64,000 bases of DNA from Chondrus crispus (Eukaryota > Rhodophyta > Florideophyceae > Gigartinales > Gigartinaceae). Below are positions 63,812 to 64,000 of this stretch, in pieces (the stretch's first letter is position 1; every line of letters begins with the position of its first letter). The DNA lies in NCBI RefSeq assembly GCF_000350225.1, contig NW_005179003.1, forward strand, positions 94,255-158,254, read 5' to 3'. The notes beneath the pieces are model-generated. The model was not told the origin of the DNA. It saw nothing but the letters and a program-made list of their open reading frames with translations, and searched no databases. Both the position numbers and the translations under genes were made by a program.

Positions 63812-64000
63812 GAATTACTGATATTTTTCGAGCAATCTCAACTAATTTTTCACCGTCGCGGCTTCCTGGACTGGCACAGCCTGTTCCCTATCCGACCCCC
63901 TGCCCCTCTCCCCTTCACTTTGCTCGACCCGCGGCCCCCTTCCCCGCGCTGCACACGGACGACAGCTCCGTCGTCCACCCCCCGCTCCCCGACCTATAAG
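63812..64000. other. right edge, nothing seen
   Basis: A C-rich end of the window without a supportable feature. Confidence 0.35.

Noticed and set aside
1-64000. CRISPR arrays, rRNA genes or bacterial operons
   Set aside because: No regularly spaced repeats with unique spacers, no rRNA-like sequence and no operon structure were seen. The window is eukaryotic.

Overview
This is nuclear DNA of a eukaryote. Open frames are long and intron-poor, and there are no operons or bacterial ribosome-binding sites. About four fifths of the window is transposable-element sequence: three Ty3/gypsy lineages with chromodomain and LTR parts, two Ty1/copia lineages, a tyrosine-recombinase retrotransposon, a Helitron, two pogo/CENP-B-like DNA transposons and a MITE. 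A compact intronless gene style in a retrotransposon-rich genome, with a Roco-type receptor, would suit a red macroalga (florideophyte). That assignment is an inference; the sequence alone does not prove the species.

Layout. 1-885: unassigned left flank. 886-8186: truncated Ty3/gypsy element A (minus strand) with one LTR. 8187-11690: decayed Helitron. 11919-14234: pogo-like transposon with terminal inverted repeats and TA target duplication. 14507-18619: the main host gene, an intronless 1370-residue Sel1-repeat/Roc/COR/TIR protein. 18.6-24.3 kb: the gene-poor unique region with a small secreted cysteine-rich peptide (19845-20045, minus) and a secreted 250-residue protein (22824-23576, minus). 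24296-24778: palindrome-rich MITE. 24.8-25.9 kb: copia fragment. 26478-27710: a decayed gene with its own TATA box and an upstream tandem repeat.

27861-46300 is a composite. A minus-strand gypsy element (B) survives as two end pieces, 27861-28592 and 43342-46300. Between them lies a plus-strand gypsy element (C, 28593-43341) with two LTRs and a 5.6-kb non-coding tail. 46659-51395 is a copia element (D, minus), abutted by a PAT/DIRS-like tyrosine-recombinase retrotransposon (51396-55794, plus) with 164-bp direct terminal repeats. 56015-56566 is a three-copy satellite joined to a captured fragment of triosephosphate isomerase. 58416-59010 holds fragments of a glycosyltransferase-like gene and of the APC/C subunit CDC16. 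59314-62037 is a second pogo-like transposon with a minisatellite leader. It sits just upstream of an intact Myb/SANT-like coiled-coil gene (62113-62991).

The best candidates for new biology are the Sel1-Roc-COR-TIR protein (a possible NAD-cleaving or scaffolding immune receptor), the secreted cysteine-rich peptide, and the small non-autonomous repeats built from perfect palindromes. Elsewhere the window mainly records how mobile elements have captured, broken and recombined sequence.
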